Of a stretch of 64,000 nucleotides of DNA, positions 61,061-64,000 are shown in pieces. Position 1 is the first letter of the stretch. Each line of letters opens with the position of its first letter. The notes beneath the pieces are model-generated. The model did not search any database, was not told where the DNA came from, and worked only from the letters and a program-made list of their open reading frames with translations. Location: contig CAZJVD010000001.1 in the NCBI GenBank assembly GCA_964549505.1, forward strand, positions 495,868-559,867, given 5' to 3'. The translations under genes were made by a program, and so were the position numbers. The stretch is from CAZJVD01 sp964549505 (lineage in GTDB: Bacteria > Bdellovibrionota > UBA1018 > CAZJVD01).

Positions 61061-62348
61061 TTTTCTTCTAATAATAGCAATTGCATTTGAGCTAGTTAGT
61101 CAAAATGCGAGTGCTCAGCCATGCCAAGGCAGTGGAACAGTCATTTTCTACGGCAACGGTATGTTCAACACACTTACGGATGCGCGGAGAGCTCGTCGTC
61201 GGCTCGAGGAAGCTCTGAAGGACGTCTTATCAGCTGATGAGGTAACTCGTTTAAGGTTCGACGTCGCTTATCAAGGAACTGAATCAGTAACAATGCAATT
61301 GGTACACGTTGCGGTTCAAAAGGGAGTAACTGATTTTCAAGATTTTTGGGCGTGGCTTGCGTCACTTCAGCAAGCGCCCCAATGGTTTAAAGAAGCTGCC
61401 CTTACTCTCGTTGCGGAGGCCTTTAAAACTGGTCGATCACATTTTACCGATATTGACCGTCATTTTGAGGCCTATGCCAAAGCGGTCCGCGACGGCAATA
61501 ATATCGTTCTCGTCTCGCACTCTCAGGGAAACTTTTTTGCAAACCAAACGATGCGTAGCTTTGGCGACTACGTCGACAATAAACTCACAGGTTCCGTCAA
61601 CGACAAACGGAAACGAAACTCGTTGTTTCCAGAATTTTTTGATCTCTTTGCAAATGTGCAAGTAGCTACGCCTGTTTCAGCGACCGTTCATTCTTCGCCG
61701 TGGTCAACGTTTGAAGACGATCTAGTGATTAAAAGTATTCGGGCGTCCGTGAGTGTATTGCCGAGTAGTCTAAAGACATCCGGCGTGGGTCCTTCGGCAG
61801 ACGGCGATTTTCTAGGACATAACTTTATCAAGGCATATCTTCGGGTCGATGAAAGTCGGCAAAAGATTCTTTACGACATCAAGACAGCGTTATCGAAACT
61901 TCGCTATCCAATACCGCATTTTCAGCCGACGATAGTCGTCGAAAAGGAAAATATCGACGATGGAAGCGAAGACGGAGCGCTTATATCGTTTCGTTTTCAT
62001 GCTAAGAAAAATTTTGGCGATCTTCAGATGCACTATGAGGAACGACCTCGGCCCGGCGTTCGGATCGGACAGGATTTCGTTACTTGCTTTGACCTTCCTC
62101 TTGGAGACACGCCGATCTCCGCCACAACCATTTTGACCGGAGCCAAGGAGCGCGTGTTTGCCTTTCGTGTATGGCCGGATGGCAAAGTTAATGAGCCGAA
62201 AGAAAAGCCTATTGAGTTGCAGGTCAAGGCAACAAAAAGCATGCAGCATTGGGATATCGGAGTGATTCGCGCCAAAGCAGGGAGCGGAAAAGAGCCGCTT
62301 GATATCAAAGTGGAAATCTATCCGAAGCCAAAAATGAGGATGCCATAG
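61035..62348 (+). CDS. Secreted alpha/beta-hydrolase (lipase-like)
   Basis: About 437 residues. A signal peptide ends near NASAQPC. The hydrolase domain has an N-terminal strand-turn VIFYGNGMFNT and the nucleophile elbow VSHSQGN (Ser in SHSQG). A possible acid/His partner region is GDFLGHNFIKAYL. The C-terminal 120 residues form an added beta-rich domain. The family is uncertain. The overlapping lipoprotein gene upstream may encode an immunity, anchor or foldase protein. Confidence 0.78.
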   Translation: MVRRRVIPSFLLIIAIAFELVSQNASAQPCQGSGTVIFYGNGMFNTLTDARRARRRLEEALKDVLSADEVTRLRFDVAYQGTESVTMQLVHVAVQKGVTDFQDFWAWLASLQQAPQWFKEAALTLVAEAFKTGRSHFTDIDRHFEAYAKAVRDGNNIVLVSHSQGNFFANQTMRSFGDYVDNKLTGSVNDKRKRNSLFPEFFDLFANVQVATPVSATVHSSPWSTFEDDLVIKSIRASVSVLPSSLKTSGVGPSADGDFLGHNFIKAYLRVDESRQKILYDIKTALSKLRYPIPHFQPTIVVEKENIDDGSEDGALISFRFHAKKNFGDLQMHYEERPRPGVRIGQDFVTCFDLPLGDTPISATTILTGAKERVFAFRVWPDGKVNEPKEKPIELQVKATKSMQHWDIGVIRAKAGSGKEPLDIKVEIYPKPKMRMP

Positions 62349-62399
62349 TCATGACGAAGGACGTTACCTCCTTTGGCCGCCATCTAGGGGTAGACGCAC

Positions 62400-62428
62400 T
62401 TGACTATATTAGCGTATGTGCTAATATA
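62400..62428 (+). promoter_or_regulatory. Promoter and operator of the RelE-like/XRE pair
   Basis: TTGACT (62400-62405) and TAATAT (62422-62427) form a promoter. TATATTAGC and GCTAATATA (9-bp perfect inverted repeat around GTATGT) overlap it, consistent with autorepression by the XRE antitoxin. Confidence 0.75.
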
Positions 62429-62446
62429 ACGGTGTGAGTAGACGAC

Positions 62447-62833
62447 ATGTCAAAGTCAATAGAACTGACAAAGCTTGCTTACCGAGGATCTGTCTTTCAA
62501 ATCGAATTTTATGTGAGGCTCTCTGGAAATGCGTTGGCTGAAGATTGGCTTGAAACTTTGCCGGAACCCTTGCAGGTAAAGTTTGCCGCTTTGTTTGCTT
62601 GGATGGGTGATCAGGGACGGATTTCCAACGAACGAAAATTCAAACATCTGACGGGCTCTGATCAAATATTCGAATTTAAGGTGGATGACGGTCGAATTCT
62701 TTGTTTTTTCTTTTTCGGAAAGAGACTCATTTTGACTCACGGATTCAAAAAGAAGGGACAAAAGACGCCCAAGGGTGAGGTTGATCGGGCTGAAAATTTA
62801 AAAAGAGAATTCGAAGTAAGGATTAAGAAATGA
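62447..62833 (+). CDS. RelE/HigB-like toxin (Gp49/DUF891 type)
   Basis: A 128-residue protein of the phage-derived Gp49-like group: FYVRLSGNALAEDWLETLPE, KHLTGSDQIFEFKVDDGRI and the RLILTHGFKKKGQKTP signature. Such toxins cleave mRNA at the ribosome. The stop overlaps the XRE gene as ATGA. The promoter has a 9-bp palindrome. The equivalent gene in the copy-1 unit has been removed by the 1.5-kb deletion. Confidence 0.85.
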   Translation: MSKSIELTKLAYRGSVFQIEFYVRLSGNALAEDWLETLPEPLQVKFAALFAWMGDQGRISNERKFKHLTGSDQIFEFKVDDGRILCFFFFGKRLILTHGFKKKGQKTPKGEVDRAENLKREFEVRIKK

Positions 62834-63141
62834 AGGAAGAACGCAAACTCAAAAGCTGGGTGGATAAGAAACTGACGAACACAAAATTTCGTCGTGAGTT
62901 TGAAACAGAGTACGAGAAGCTTTCCATTGGAGAACAGTTAGTGAGACTCAGGATGATGGCAAGTTTGACACAAGCGCAGCTTGCAAAAAAACTGGGAACT
63001 ACGGCATCTGCTATCAGTCGTTACGAGAGCGCTGAATATGATCGTTATGAGTTGAGAACGCTTCGAAGAATCGCGGAAGCCTGCGGAGGAAGACTTCAGC
63101 TTAGGTTTGAACCGGCGCCAAAAAGAAATCGCGCCGCCTGA
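62830..63141 (+). CDS. XRE-family antitoxin
   Basis: A 103-residue protein with an XRE helix-turn-helix at about residues 47-90 (LTQAQLAKKLGTTASAISRYESAEYD). It ends in PAPKRNRAA. It is coupled to the toxin gene by a 4-base overlap in toxin-first order, which is typical of the HigBA type. A decayed copy is at 58182-58401. Confidence 0.88.
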   Translation: MKEERKLKSWVDKKLTNTKFRREFETEYEKLSIGEQLVRLRMMASLTQAQLAKKLGTTASAISRYESAEYDRYELRTLRRIAEACGGRLQLRFEPAPKRNRAA

Positions 63142-63182
63142 ACGCTGGGAAAGAACTCTATATTTTTAAATAAAAATTATTT

Positions 63183-63232
63183 AATGGCTGGGCAGATTGG
63201 ACGAGTTTAGAACTTGGTGTCGAAGCTTGGCG
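63183..63232 (+). repeat. Island repeat, copy H (first half only)
   Basis: AATGGCTGGGCAGATTGGAC continues to CTTGGTGTCGAAGCTTGGCGG. It is followed by a stretch unlike the other copies and then the stop of the minus-strand gene at 63300. Confidence 0.85.
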
Positions 63233-63299
63233 GTATGATTCGCAATTGACGACACTAAAAAACGGGGCGGGGACCTTGCCAATGAATTCTGTATTGTGG

Positions 63300-63902
63300 C
63301 TATTTCCAGGAGTCCGGCACAATGGCGGTTAGACCTCGATCGAGTAATAAAAGACATCCTACCGGGACGCCATATTTCAACCAAAAGAGTCGTTTAAAAC
63401 GAATGAATTCTCTTTTCACCAAAGGAGCCCTATCTTGAGTGCTGTTTAGTTGCATTAGTGTGGAAGCTTCAAGCGCATCGAGAACATCATCTACTCCTCG
63501 TATGGCCCACGATTTATCAATGACTCCCATCTTTGGAACGAATTGTCGGAGTGCTTCGAGATAAACATTCAAAAACTCGAATCCAAGATCATGGGGTTCC
63601 GGCAACTTTATATACGCGATTACCCCGCCGAGATCTCTGTGATGCCCACCGGTAATTTGGGCAAAAGCGATTATTCCCCGCATGGCAGAAGTTTGGTCGT
63701 TAGCATTACGAAGGCCTTGAGCAGTCCTGGTCAGGCTATCAAATTCGTTAGACTTGATAACTTGGCTGACCCCAGATCGGTTTGCCTGAGCGCCAAGACG
63801 CTTCCCAAGCTCTTCAAATGATTCTCCATGAGAACTGGAGGAAAAGAAGAAAATGAAACTCCAAAAAAACAGATTGTTCAGGGGTTTGACTCGGAGTTGC
63901 AT
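63300..63902 (-). CDS. Secreted protein, unknown function
   Basis: A 200-residue protein with signal peptide (NLFFWSFIFFFSSSSHG). The mature part is mostly helical and hydrophilic, with a C-terminal hydrophobic segment (FWLKYGVPVGCLLLLDRGL) that may be membrane-associated. No family is recognised. It is the only gene to the right of copy H in view; the last 98 bases of the window hold no recognisable gene. Confidence 0.55.
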   Translation of the reverse strand: MQLRVKPLNNLFFWSFIFFFSSSSHGESFEELGKRLGAQANRSGVSQVIKSNEFDSLTRTAQGLRNANDQTSAMRGIIAFAQITGGHHRDLGGVIAYIKLPEPHDLGFEFLNVYLEALRQFVPKMGVIDKSWAIRGVDDVLDALEASTLMQLNSTQDRAPLVKREFIRFKRLFWLKYGVPVGCLLLLDRGLTAIVPDSWK

Positions 63903-64000
63903 GTTTTAGATGGGTAGCACTGTCTAAAAATTAGTTCAACTGACGTTGGATCTCCATCAGAACGAGGGGCATGACCGGTTTTGGTAGAATTTTGTTGCGA

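Noticed and set aside
49838..63232. Island repeats as integron attC sites
   Set aside because: A GTTGGAC word (fits GTTRRRY) occurs in some copies but is ATTGGAC in others. No RYYYAAC partner box is found at the other end, the 97-bp unit is not an overall palindrome, and no integrase gene is visible. I therefore treat it as an unassigned repeat family.

Overview
The window looks like a chromosome segment of a Gram-negative, flagellated and piliated bacterium. The best guess is a Bdellovibrio-like lineage (Bdellovibrionota/Oligoflexia); this rests on gene content and order, not on a marker gene. The supporting features are the flgK-flgL-csrA-fliW order, BamD, DapD-type lysine synthesis with an LptM-like lipoprotein, EtfAB with a membrane Fe-S oxidoreductase, SpoVG, and many lipoproteins of unknown family. 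I see no rRNA, tRNA, CRISPR array, transposase or integrase.

Layout. Bases 1-2.3 kb hold the end of a flagellar hook-filament junction operon (flgK C-terminus, flgL) followed by csrA and fliW. At 2.2-4.4 kb (minus) are a TPR protein, BamD and a BatE-like TPR/SH3 protein. At 4.5-7.8 kb lie an M20 peptidase homolog that has lost most of its metal ligands and an AstD-type aldehyde dehydrogenase. 8-13.5 kb holds a large secreted coiled-coil protein with a clear terminator, a cold-shock protein, a MoxR/VWA pair, a ribbon-helix-helix-like protein and two lipoproteins. 14-23 kb (minus) is a long run of closely packed genes: an outer-membrane-like protein, lptM, lysA, dapA, dapB, dapD, etfB, etfA and an Fe-S oxidoreductase. 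24-26.5 kb is a partition-type locus (DNA-binding domain fused to ParA, then ParB) with four 16-bp palindromes unlike the usual parS. 26.5-32.1 kb contains a deoxynucleoside kinase, a LysM lipoprotein, a degenerate M48 lipoprotein and a cell-wall recycling set (AmgK, MurU, AnmK). 32-44.9 kb carries a PilZ-like membrane protein, a GAF protein, PilT, a second degenerate M48 protein, DUF1844, HtrA, ClpB, SpoVG, twin cyclic-nucleotide-binding-like proteins and an HD-GYP protein.

From about 45 kb to the end the window changes character. An AbiE toxin-antitoxin pair, a DUF1080/LysR pair and a broken DUF4143 ATPase lead into an accessory island (49.8-63.9 kb). This island is built of units separated by a roughly 97-bp repeat (or its first 45-50 bp), always in the same orientation. 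The units carry toxin-antitoxin genes (RHH/DUF4160 twice, HigBA, HicAB, RelE-like/XRE), small secreted proteins, and a twice-present lipoprotein plus secreted alpha/beta-hydrolase gene pair. Several units are decayed: there is a 76-bp frameshifting deletion, a higB with a deletion and a nonsense codon, and a 1.5-kb deletion that fuses a hydrolase to an antitoxin. The arrangement resembles an integron cassette array, but the repeats lack attC boxes and no integrase is visible. This array is the strongest candidate for an undescribed system here. The ParAB palindromes and a pair of long inverted repeats with unrelated arms and a shared core (6.0 and 13.9 kb) come next.
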